Positions 54,027-61,577 of a stretch of DNA of 64,000 nt are shown one piece after another. Position 1 is the stretch's first letter. Each line of letters starts with the position of its first letter. The notes under the pieces were generated by a model. That model saw only the letters and a list, made by a program, of their open reading frames with translations. It ran no database searches and had not been told where the DNA came from. The DNA comes from Deltaproteobacteria bacterium (GTDB taxonomy: Bacteria; Myxococcota_A; Polyangia; GCA-2747355), in contig JACKDQ010000014.1 in NCBI GenBank assembly GCA_020633415.1, positions 39,856 through 103,855 on the forward strand, written 5' to 3'. Position numbers and translations under genes: made by a program.

Positions 54027-54320
54027 CTAGAGCCAGAGGTTGCTGGCTGAGGGATCCTTGGCAAACTGCCGCGCGGCTTCGCGCTCCTGGCGCAGATGTG
54101 CCTCGATGTCAGCGACGATCTCGTCGACCGTGCGCTCTTTGCCGTCACGCCCCCAACCGGTCGGCTGGAAGAAGATCATCGCCGGCCGCGGCTGCTCGAG
54201 CTCGACGCTCTGTTGAGCGGTCATCGGTTGTTCGTTGCGTTCATCCGGCTCGGAGAAGGCAAGCGCCACCGTCCCAAACAAAACCATCACGCCCAGCACC
54301 ACGATCATCATCGTCAACAT
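54027..54320 (-). CDS. small single-pass membrane protein, first gene of the redox operon
   Basis: 97 residues. ATG 54320 has AGGAGG at 7 nt; an ATG at 54326 is nearer but too close to the Shine-Dalgarno. One N-terminal helix (MMIVVLGVMVLFGTVALAFS) is followed by a charged soluble part (TVDEIVADIEAHLRQEREAA). It may be a small accessory subunit. Family not recognised. The sigma-54 promoter ends about 20-30 nt upstream of the start, so this gene begins the operon. Confidence 0.65.
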   Translation of the reverse strand: MLTMMIVVLGVMVLFGTVALAFSEPDERNEQPMTAQQSVELEQPRPAMIFFQPTGWGRDGKERTVDEIVADIEAHLRQEREAARQFAKDPSASNLWL

Positions 54321-54350
54321 TGCCATTCCTCCTGGTGATGACCGATCTAG

Positions 54351-54367
54351 TTGCCAGTCTCGTGCCA
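54351..54367 (-). promoter_or_regulatory. sigma-54 (RpoN) promoter
   Basis: On the minus strand TGGCACGAGACTGGCAA matches the consensus TGGCACG-N4-TTGCA at all bases but one, with GG and GC exactly 12 bp apart. The -12 GC is at 54353-54354, so transcription should start near 54342, leaving a short leader with AGGAGG and ATG 54320. The NtrC-type regulator at the operon's end carries the sigma-54 contact loop GAYTGA. Confidence 0.75.
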
Positions 54368-54510
54368 AGTGTTTCGCAGGCGGAAGGGCTTGTTTTTCTT
54401 GGAGCAGATCCAGTCGGCGACGGAGCCAAATTCAGAAAAAATGGCAGCACGCAGTGCGTTACAATCGACTCACTTGAATAAAAACGACGAGATAGGAAGA
54501 CTGCCATCTT

Positions 54511-54534
54511 GTCAGGTGCGCTTGACCACCTGAC
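54511..54534. promoter_or_regulatory. perfect dyad, probable enhancer-binding site
   Basis: GTCAGGTG (54511-54518), eight bases, then CACCTGAC (54527-54534). Its centre is about 180 bp upstream of the predicted sigma-54 start, in the range of enhancer sites for NtrC-type regulators. The symmetry fits a dimer of the Fis-type HTH protein. Which regulator binds is an inference; the operon's own one is the best candidate. Confidence 0.6.
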
Positions 54535-54732
54535 ACCTTGTCTGACAGTGGAGACGAGCGCGCCGTTGTCGGGCACACCAGGCAAACCCCCTGAGACAGC
54601 AATGACCCAGGATTGAAGCAGGCTCAGCGCGGTGCCACGCCGAGCGTCAAACCCGCGCGTGACAGCGGCGCTTGAGGGTACGTTGAGAGAGATCGCGTCA
54701 GGCTCCAGGCGAAGCCCACGACGGAGACGCGG

Positions 54733-55125
54733 CTACCAGTCGTCGCTACCTTCGGAGTAGTCTTTTTCGAGATCGTCGGCGCATTTGGCCAGCACATGGA
54801 GCGGACGTTCAAACTCGACCATGTCCATTGTGCCCAGAGGGGCGTTGTGCAGCAGGACATAGTCGTCGTCGCTATCGAGCGCCAGCGCGCCGATCACAAG
54901 GTTGGCGTTCTTGCGCAGCGCAACCTTTCCCGGCATTTCGGCGCCTTTGCAGACAACCGAACGGAACTCGATCCACTCCTCATCGAACGCTTCAAACTTG
55001 CTGACCCATATCTGCTGGGAACGATCGCCATCGAGGCCGAAGACCAACGCGAAACGGTTCTCTTCGTCGTAAGAAAGTTTGTACTTAGAGCGTGCATACT
55101 GTTGGATTTCGTTCCAGCTGGGCAT
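54733..55125 (-). CDS. YbjN-like (secretion-chaperone-fold) protein
   Basis: 130 residues. Small alpha/beta protein: a helix (WNEIQQYARSKYKLSYDEEN), strands with FALVFGLDGDRSQQIWVSKF, a variable loop, then LALDSDDDYVLLHNAPLGT and a C-terminal helix LHVLAKCADDLEKDYSEGSD. The final ADDLE helix is a feature of YbjN/secretion-chaperone families. It resembles the C terminus of the caspase-like protein (ADDLEH). No catalytic residues. It may act as a chaperone or adaptor. It lies 120 nt downstream of the kinase gene on the same strand. Confidence 0.65.
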   Translation of the reverse strand: MPSWNEIQQYARSKYKLSYDEENRFALVFGLDGDRSQQIWVSKFEAFDEEWIEFRSVVCKGAEMPGKVALRKNANLVIGALALDSDDDYVLLHNAPLGTMDMVEFERPLHVLAKCADDLEKDYSEGSDDW

Positions 55126-55245
55126 GGATTGTCCACTCCGTGTTGGTTGTGCTCGCGAACGAGCCTCTTTAAACTGTTGGGTGCACCCAGAGTATCATTG
55201 CCCCTGCCGCGCACCAAGGACCTAGGACCGCGAAGGACTGATACG

Positions 55246-56718
55246 TTAGTACACGTCCCAGCCGTGCTCGTCCGCTGGCTTTTTTTTGTCGGCCGGCGGC
55301 TTTTTCCGGCGGCGCTCAGGCGGCCTGCTCACCGTGCTGCCGCCAGCGCCAGCTCTGGGCAACTTGACTGTCGGCGCGGGACGCGTCCGCACAGCGCGGC
55401 GGGTCGCGCGGCTCCTGGTTAGCGAACGTTTCGTGAGCAAATCGGCGAAAGCTGGGCGCGCGTCGGTCGTTTTCGGCTGATCGCCGGCGAGCCCACCGGC
55501 GTCGATCACCGTCGCTGTCGCCGCTCGCGGCTTTTCTGTGGGCTTGCTCGCCGGCTGCTCTCGTCGAACAACAAACCAACTCAGCGCGAGGCCCAGCCCC
55601 AAGAGGGTGATCATCGCCGCAAAAAGCAGCGGCCCACGACGTCGCGGAATCGCCGTGGTGGTCAGCGCGGCGACGGGCGGCACCGGCGGCTGTGAGACCG
55701 CGGGCTGTTGCTCGACCGCTCGGCTGTGCGTTGCAGCAGCAGACTCTAGGGCAGCCTGCGTTGCCGGCACGATCCGTGACGGCGCAGCGAGGGTTTGGCC
55801 AAGCGCGTCATCGGAGATCGCATCGGCATCGAACGCCTTGGGCAGCGCGCGATCCGCGACGGCCCGCACCGCATCGGCAAACGCTTGCATCGAAGGGAAT
55901 CGCTGCTCAGGGTCTTTGGCCAAGGCTTGAGCGAGCACATCGTTCCAGCCCGCGCTGAGCGTCGGCCTGAGTTCGGTCACGCGGCGCACCTCGCCGTGGA
56001 CAACGTTGTAGAGAATGCTGGGGATCGAGCCGCCGCTAAACGCCGGTTCGCCGCAGAGCATTTCATATAATATGGTGCCCATCGAAAAGACGTCGGTCCG
56101 CGCGTCGGCCTCCGCCGAACGCCCCTCGGCCTGCTCGGGCGACATATAGGCTGGCGTGCCCATCGTCACCTCGGTGCCAGTCATCGCCGACTGAGCGCCC
56201 AGCACTTTGGAAATACCGAAGTCGACCACCTTGACGACCTCGTGGCCGGCCCGCTGGGCAAGAAACAGGTTCGAAGGCTTGAGGTCGCGATGAATGATCC
56301 CGCGTTCGTGGGCCGCACTGAGCCCCTCGGCCGCCTCGCAGAAGATTCGCCGCACTCGCGCCAGTTCGAGCAGATTGGGGTGCGTGCGGTCGAGCAGCTG
56401 TCCGAGGTCTTCGCCCGACAAGAGCTCCATCACCAAGTAGGGCCAGCCTTCACTGGTGTAATTGAAGTCGATCACCTCGACGATGTTGGGGTGACCTAGC
56501 TCGCCGGTAACTTCGGCTTCGCGCTGAAAGCGCTTGATCGCCTGGCGATCGGTCGCCGCCAGGCCGATCAGCAGCTTGACAGCTAGCCGTCGCCGAACGC
56601 GCACATGAGCGGCCTCGTAGACCGCGCCCATCCCGCCTTGACCGATCAGCCGCTCGATCCGATAGGTGTCATGGAGCAGGCGTCCGCTCAGCGCTCCATC
56701 TTGGGCAGGTTGATCCAT
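55246..56718 (-). CDS. eukaryotic-type Ser/Thr protein kinase, membrane-anchored
   Basis: 490 residues. The N-terminal kinase shows IGQGGMGAVYEA (Gly loop), LAVKLL (ATP Lys), IHRDLKPSNLFLA (catalytic loop), VVDFGISKVLG (DFG), and GTPAYMSPEQAEG (activation segment end). All catalytic residues are kept. A Pro-rich linker is followed by one membrane helix (LLFAAMITLLGLGLALSWFV, about 365-388) and a short basic, Pro/Thr-rich outer tail with no PASTA or TPR. It is divergent from EF-G. Substrates unknown. Confidence 0.92.
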   Translation of the reverse strand: MDQPAQDGALSGRLLHDTYRIERLIGQGGMGAVYEAAHVRVRRRLAVKLLIGLAATDRQAIKRFQREAEVTGELGHPNIVEVIDFNYTSEGWPYLVMELLSGEDLGQLLDRTHPNLLELARVRRIFCEAAEGLSAAHERGIIHRDLKPSNLFLAQRAGHEVVKVVDFGISKVLGAQSAMTGTEVTMGTPAYMSPEQAEGRSAEADARTDVFSMGTILYEMLCGEPAFSGGSIPSILYNVVHGEVRRVTELRPTLSAGWNDVLAQALAKDPEQRFPSMQAFADAVRAVADRALPKAFDADAISDDALGQTLAAPSRIVPATQAALESAAATHSRAVEQQPAVSQPPVPPVAALTTTAIPRRRGPLLFAAMITLLGLGLALSWFVVRREQPASKPTEKPRAATATVIDAGGLAGDQPKTTDARPAFADLLTKRSLTRSRATRRAVRTRPAPTVKLPRAGAGGSTVSRPPERRRKKPPADKKKPADEHGWDVY

Positions 56719-56844
56719 GCGCTAGGGCGCTCCGCTGTCACCGACGAGACCAAGAATTCAGAGATATTAGCACATCAGCTCCGGGTTTCGCAGCGCTCGA
56801 GAGCGGTAAGTCCGTGGCAAAACACAGTTTCACCGATTTGCCTC

Positions 56845-56871
56845 TTGACCGCGAACAGCTTAACCGCTAAT
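56845..56871 (+). promoter_or_regulatory. weak candidate promoter for the EF-G gene
   Basis: TTGACC (56845-56850) then GCTAAT (56866-56871) with a 15-bp spacer, 28 nt before GTG 56899. The -35 is good, the spacer short and the -10 four of six. Inference only. Confidence 0.3.
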
Positions 56872-56898
56872 TGGCGCCTGCGAAACGGAGCACGAGAC

Positions 56899-59004
56899 GT
56901 GATAAGCGACCTAAGTAAGATTCGCAACATCGGTATCTCGGCCCACGTCGATAGTGGAAAGACGACGCTAACTGAGCGGATTCTTTACTACACGAATCGC
57001 ATCCACGCGATCCACGACGTCAAGGGCAAAGACGGTGTTGGCGCAAAAATGGACTCGATGGAGCTCGAGCGCGAGCGGGGTATCACCATCGCTAGCGCGG
57101 CGACCCATTGCGAATGGCTCAAGCACCACATCAACATCATCGACACCCCGGGACACGTCGACTTCACGATTGAAGTCGAACGCTCACTGCGCGTGCTCGA
57201 TGGTGCGGTCTTGGTGCTCTGCTCGGTGGCGGGTGTGCAAAGCCAGTCGTTCACCGTCGATCGCCAAATGCGCCGCTACGGCGTACCGCGTCTGGCGTTC
57301 GTCAACAAGTGCGACCGCACCGGCGCTGACCCGCTGCGGGTGCGCGACCAGCTGCGCTCAGAGCTCAACCACAACCCAGTGTTGATGCAGTTGCCGATCG
57401 GCCTGGAAGATAACTTCGAAGGTGTGGTCGACCTGCTGAAGATGAAGGCGCTGCGCTTCACCGGCCCATCGGGCGAAAAGATCGTCGAAGAAGATATCCC
57501 GGCGGACATGGCAGACCAGGCCAAGACCGCGCGCGAACAGCTGCTCGACGCCGTCTCGATGTTCTCCGACGAACTGACCGAAGCGATCCTCGAAGAGAAC
57601 GTCAGCGAAGAGTTGCTCAAGGCGACGATTCGCAAAGCGACCCTCGACCAACAGATCACACCGGTATTCATCGGTTCAGCCTACAAGAACAAGGGCGTGC
57701 AGCCGCTACTCGATGCGGTCGTCGACTACTTGCCGGCGCCACCCGAGGTGATCAACGAGGCGATTACCATCGAGGGCAAGAAGGAGGGCAGCAAGATCGC
57801 GCTCTCCTCGCAACCGAGCGATCCGTTGGTCGCTTTGGCGTTCAAGCTGGAAGATGGACGCTACGGCCAGCTGACCTACGTACGAATCTACCAAGGGACG
57901 CTCGCTCGCGACCAGCAGATCATCAACACCCGCAGCGGCCAGAAACACCGCGTCGGTCGCTTGGTGCGCATGCACGCCGACGAGATGGAACAGATCACCG
58001 AGGCCGCAGCCGGCGACATCGTCGCCCTGTTTGGCATCGATTGCCACAGCGGCGATACCTTCACCGACGGCACGATGACCGTGGCGATGACTTCGATGCA
58101 CGTGCCAGAGCCGGTGATCTCGCTGTCGATCACGCCGGTCGACCGCGGCGCCGAGACACGACTGTCCAAGGCGCTGCAACGGTTCTCCAAAGAAGACCCG
58201 ACCTTCCGCGTCGGAACCGATGATGAATCGGGCGAGACGGTAATCAGCGGGATGGGCGAGCTGCATCTGCAAATCTACGTCGAGCGGATGAAGCGTGAGT
58301 ACAACGCCGCCGTTGAGACATCGGCGCCACAGGTCGCCTACCGCGAGACGATCAGCAAGCACATCGAGTTCAACTACACGCACAAGAAGCAAACCGGTGG
58401 TGCCGGTCAATACGGGCGTGTTGCAGGTTTCATGGAGCCCTACGAAGAGGGCGAATTCGACTTCGTCAACGAGATTAAGGGCGGCGTGATCCCGACCCAG
58501 TACATCCCGGCGGTGGAGAAGGGCTTCGCTTCGATGCTGGCCAAGGGCCAACTACTCGGTTCGCCGGTAACCGGCGTGCGGGTCTGCATCAATGATGGGA
58601 ACTCCCACGCCGTCGACTCTTCGGAGATGGCCTTCGCCGAAGCAGCCCGCGGCGCCTGGCGCGCGACCTTCGCCAAAGCTGGTCCCAAGCTGCTTGAGCC
58701 GATGATGCGCGTGGTCGTCGAGACGCCTGCCGACTTTGGCGGTGCGGTACTAACGACGATTACCCAGCGGCGCGGACAGATCATCGGTTCACAGGAAACC
58801 GGCACGCTGACGCGCATCGAGTCCGAAGTCCCGCTAGCCGAGATGTTCGGATACGCCACCACCTTGCGCTCGAACACCCAGGGCAAGGCTGAGTTCACCA
58901 TGGAGTTCGCTCGCTACGCAGAGGTACCGCGTGGCATCGCCGATGAATTGATCGAGGCCAAGCGCAAGGCGAGCGAAGCGGGCAAAAAAGGGAAGAAGGG
59001 CTAG
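56899..59004 (+). CDS. fusA: translation elongation factor G, spdEFG/mtEFG1 type
   Basis: 701 residues from GTG 56899, with GGAG nine nucleotides upstream. It moves the ribosome along mRNA after peptide transfer. GTPase motifs: AHVDSGKTTLTERILY (G1), RGITIASAATH (G2), DTPGHVDF (G3) and NKCDRTGA (G4). The stretch KGKDGVGAKMDSMELERERG resembles mitochondrial EF-G1 and the spdEFG1 group found in Spirochaetes, Planctomycetes and deltaproteobacteria, more than the usual bacterial FusA. Domains II-V are complete (QTGGAGQYGRVAG in domain IV). Another EF-G could exist elsewhere. It is followed after 5 nt by the ATPase-SLOG gene. Confidence 0.93.
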   Translation: MISDLSKIRNIGISAHVDSGKTTLTERILYYTNRIHAIHDVKGKDGVGAKMDSMELERERGITIASAATHCEWLKHHINIIDTPGHVDFTIEVERSLRVLDGAVLVLCSVAGVQSQSFTVDRQMRRYGVPRLAFVNKCDRTGADPLRVRDQLRSELNHNPVLMQLPIGLEDNFEGVVDLLKMKALRFTGPSGEKIVEEDIPADMADQAKTAREQLLDAVSMFSDELTEAILEENVSEELLKATIRKATLDQQITPVFIGSAYKNKGVQPLLDAVVDYLPAPPEVINEAITIEGKKEGSKIALSSQPSDPLVALAFKLEDGRYGQLTYVRIYQGTLARDQQIINTRSGQKHRVGRLVRMHADEMEQITEAAAGDIVALFGIDCHSGDTFTDGTMTVAMTSMHVPEPVISLSITPVDRGAETRLSKALQRFSKEDPTFRVGTDDESGETVISGMGELHLQIYVERMKREYNAAVETSAPQVAYRETISKHIEFNYTHKKQTGGAGQYGRVAGFMEPYEEGEFDFVNEIKGGVIPTQYIPAVEKGFASMLAKGQLLGSPVTGVRVCINDGNSHAVDSSEMAFAEAARGAWRATFAKAGPKLLEPMMRVVVETPADFGGAVLTTITQRRGQIIGSQETGTLTRIESEVPLAEMFGYATTLRSNTQGKAEFTMEFARYAEVPRGIADELIEAKRKASEAGKKGKKG

Positions 59005-59009
59005 GGTCG

Positions 59010-60290
59010 ATGTATCGCAAAGAGGTCAACGAGAAGAGCCCACTCCGCATCTTGGAAAGATCGATCCACGGCGGACTCGGCAAAGGGAATCTGGGCGTGA
59101 TCATGGGTCGAACGGGATCGGGCAAGACCCCCTGCCTGGTCCAAATCGGTCTTGACGATCTGATGCGCGATCGCGCGGTGCTGCACATCTCGCTCGGTCA
59201 GCGCGTCGAGCATGTCCAGTCCTACTACGACCACGCCTTCGAAACGCTGGCCGCCGAGACCGATCTGGCCGACCGCGATCATATCCGCCTGCAGATCGCC
59301 AAAAATCGGATGATCAACTCGTATACCGACAAGCAACTCGATTCATCGCGACTGTTGCGCACCACGGAAACGCTCAAAGAGCGGCTGGGGTTTGCGCCGA
59401 GCGCATTGCTGGTCGACCGCTACCCCTTTTATAACCACACGCCCGCAGAAAATCGCCGCACCGTCGAGCTGCTCAAGATGTACGCCAAGGAGCTCAACGC
59501 CGAGCTCTGGCTGACAGTTCGCACGCACCGCGAGGACCCATCGCCGATGACCGCTTGCGGCGGTTGGGAGGAGATGATCGACGTGGCGCTCTATCTCGAA
59601 GAGACCGCGGAGAACGGCATCGCGCTGCAGCTGCTCAAAGATCACGGCACGGCCAATCTGCCCGACACGCACCTGATGTTTAACCCGGAGACCGGCGCGC
59701 TGATCTCCGATGACCAGCCGACAACGGCGCTGCTTCGTGGCTCGGCGTTTACGCTGCTCTCGGGTGGTGCCGAAGGCGCGGAGTCAGAGTTCGGCGTCTG
59801 TGCGGAAAAATGGGGCGCTCAGGAAGAGACCTATTCGTTCGCCGGTCGCACAACCGCCCGCACGCGTGGCTTGATCGAGCTCAACGAGCAGGAACTGGCG
59901 CGCGGCGCGGTTAGCCGAACCTACCTGCAAGCCCACATGCACCGCCGCTACCCGGACGATCCCGACTTCCTCAAAGTGCTGCAGTCGATTTGGCACCAAG
60001 TCAACACAGCCGGCCAGGTGTTTATCGTCGGCCAGGTGCTTCCCGACGGAACGATCAAAGGTGGCACCGGCTGGGCCGCCGAGCTCGGCCGACACCTGCA
60101 CAAGCCGGTGTTCGTCTACGACCAAGAGCAGGGCAAGTGGTTCCAGTGGCGCAATGAGGCCTGGAGACCGATCGAACCGCCGCGGATCGTCGCACGCCGC
60201 TTCTGCGGGGGCGGGACGCGCAATCTCAACGAGACCGGCAAACGCGCGATCCTAAACCTCTTCATCCGCTCGTTCGGCGAAGCCAAGTAA
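59010..60290 (+). CDS. KaiC/RecA-like P-loop ATPase fused to a SLOG-like domain
   Basis: 426 residues. The N-terminal half has GVIMGRTGSGKTPCLVQIGL (Walker A, 33-40) and SALLVDRYPF (Walker B), as in KaiC/RadA-like ATPases, though the gene is much smaller than KaiC. From about 245 the fold changes: FTLLSGGAEGAESEFGVCAE, YSFAGRTTARTRGLIELNEQ and VLPDGTIKGGTGWAAELGRH, then KPVFVYDQEQGKWFQW. The GGAEGAE and GGTGWA loops resemble SLOG-family nucleotide-sensing Rossmann domains. The combination is unusual. It starts 5 nt behind EF-G, so translation or ribosome state is a candidate context. No clear Shine-Dalgarno, suggesting coupling. Confidence 0.75.
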   Translation: MYRKEVNEKSPLRILERSIHGGLGKGNLGVIMGRTGSGKTPCLVQIGLDDLMRDRAVLHISLGQRVEHVQSYYDHAFETLAAETDLADRDHIRLQIAKNRMINSYTDKQLDSSRLLRTTETLKERLGFAPSALLVDRYPFYNHTPAENRRTVELLKMYAKELNAELWLTVRTHREDPSPMTACGGWEEMIDVALYLEETAENGIALQLLKDHGTANLPDTHLMFNPETGALISDDQPTTALLRGSAFTLLSGGAEGAESEFGVCAEKWGAQEETYSFAGRTTARTRGLIELNEQELARGAVSRTYLQAHMHRRYPDDPDFLKVLQSIWHQVNTAGQVFIVGQVLPDGTIKGGTGWAAELGRHLHKPVFVYDQEQGKWFQWRNEAWRPIEPPRIVARRFCGGGTRNLNETGKRAILNLFIRSFGEAK

Positions 60291-60346
60291 GCCGGCCTCG
60301 CAGCGCAACAGCTGCGGACCGACGACCGGTTGACGATCCTCCTCGC

Positions 60347-61345
60347 CTAAGGTGACGCGAACGCGTTGCTGCTGCGCTCTCCGTCGACAAACGCGTTGTT
60401 CACGCGGTCGAGGCAATCGCTCAGCACCGACGGAGACCGCAGATCGCTGCAGCCGCCGATCACGCTGTTTGCCAGATCGATCAGCTGGCGGACGGTCATG
60501 CCCGCGCAGCCTCCGTCGCGAATCACCAGATCGCCAAGCGTTACATTCGAGGCACCGAAACTTCCATCGGCATCGTCGAACGTTACCGAAAGCATCGCCG
60601 AGACGAGCTGGCCGGCAAAAACGCCAGCCGAGGTCTTGGTGGCGTCGGTGAGATTCGCGCTGAGCGTCGAGGGTGTTCCGCCAGCCGGCAAGAAGTCTTC
60701 GACCGCTTTGGAGCTGGTCAATTTCAGCCGATAGCCGTCTTGGCAACCGATCGTCAGGCCGTCAGCAAATGCCGCGGCGAAGTGCGCATCACGGTAGCTA
60801 CCTGGATTGTTGCCCGAAGCCTTCGTTCCCCAGCCGCCTTGGGTCTGCGTACGAAAGTCGCCTACCTTGGGCAGCTCTCCACCGACGGGAGGCGGCGGAC
60901 TTGTGCTGCCGCCGCCCTCGCAGACGATCCCTTTCTGCTCCTGTCTGCAGCTCCAGTCATCGCCATCGCCGATCGGTGGTGTTGGCGCGCCGACACGCGA
61001 GCAGCTCGTGCCAAACTCGCCGTTTAGGCAGCGCCAACCAACGATGCCACCCGCCGTCGGTGAATCGATCTGACAGACATAGCCCGAAGCTTGAGATTCG
61101 CACTGCCAGCCCGGCGAGCCATCCGGCGTATGCGTGCACTTCTGCCGCCCGGTAGCCGCTTCGACGGCCTGGCAGTCCCAAAAGTCGCCAAGCGGTTTGC
61201 AGACCACGCCACCTGGCTGGTCGGGTCCGCCATAGCAGACCAGATCACTAGCCCGCAGCGCCGTGGTGGGAGTCACCTCACCACTGCACGCCCCGATTAG
61301 AACGATCGCCGCACCGTGCATGATGCGCCTAAACCCAACGCTCAT
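60347..61345 (-). CDS. Cys-rich secreted lipoprotein
   Basis: 332 residues. ATG 61345 has GAGGAG at 7 nt; a TTG at 61351 is in frame. The signal peptide MHGAAIVLIGAC ends in a lipobox (IGAC). Residues about 35-150 hold many Cys in pairs (VCYGGPDQPGGVVCKPLG, WDCQAVEAATGRQKCTH, CSRVGAP), followed by a Pro/Gly linker and a domain with two more Cys motifs (CQDGYRLKL, GGCAGM, GGCSDL). It probably folds outside the cytoplasm with disulfides. No family recognised. Confidence 0.7.
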   Translation of the reverse strand: MSVGFRRIMHGAAIVLIGACSGEVTPTTALRASDLVCYGGPDQPGGVVCKPLGDFWDCQAVEAATGRQKCTHTPDGSPGWQCESQASGYVCQIDSPTAGGIVGWRCLNGEFGTSCSRVGAPTPPIGDGDDWSCRQEQKGIVCEGGGSTSPPPPVGGELPKVGDFRTQTQGGWGTKASGNNPGSYRDAHFAAAFADGLTIGCQDGYRLKLTSSKAVEDFLPAGGTPSTLSANLTDATKTSAGVFAGQLVSAMLSVTFDDADGSFGASNVTLGDLVIRDGGCAGMTVRQLIDLANSVIGGCSDLRSPSVLSDCLDRVNNAFVDGERSSNAFASP

Positions 61346-61577
61346 CGACAAACTCCTCGGAAACGCTATTTAAGTTCAACCCACTACGATCGGCGACCCG
61401 CCAGGGCCGCCACGCTCCATCGTCGATCACGAGCAATGGGCATGCCGATGCGTTGGTACAAATGTCAGGTGCGATGAGCTCAATGGGCGCTGCGGCGCTG
61501 CTGACCTGGCTGTCGATTGCCGGTTAGCCGCGGCGTCGAAAGGCGACTGACCGAGCTGCTGCAGCCACAGGCCTCGA

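Larger units (their letters stand above)
54321..54732. other. 412-nt regulatory region upstream of the redox operon
   Basis: It carries the Shine-Dalgarno (54328-54333), a sigma-54-type promoter (54351-54367) and a dyad (54511-54534), annotated separately. A shorter palindrome TGTC-T-GACA lies at 54539-54547, right beside the dyad. I see no gene on either strand. Apparent frames across it are short and low in complexity. Confidence 0.6.
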
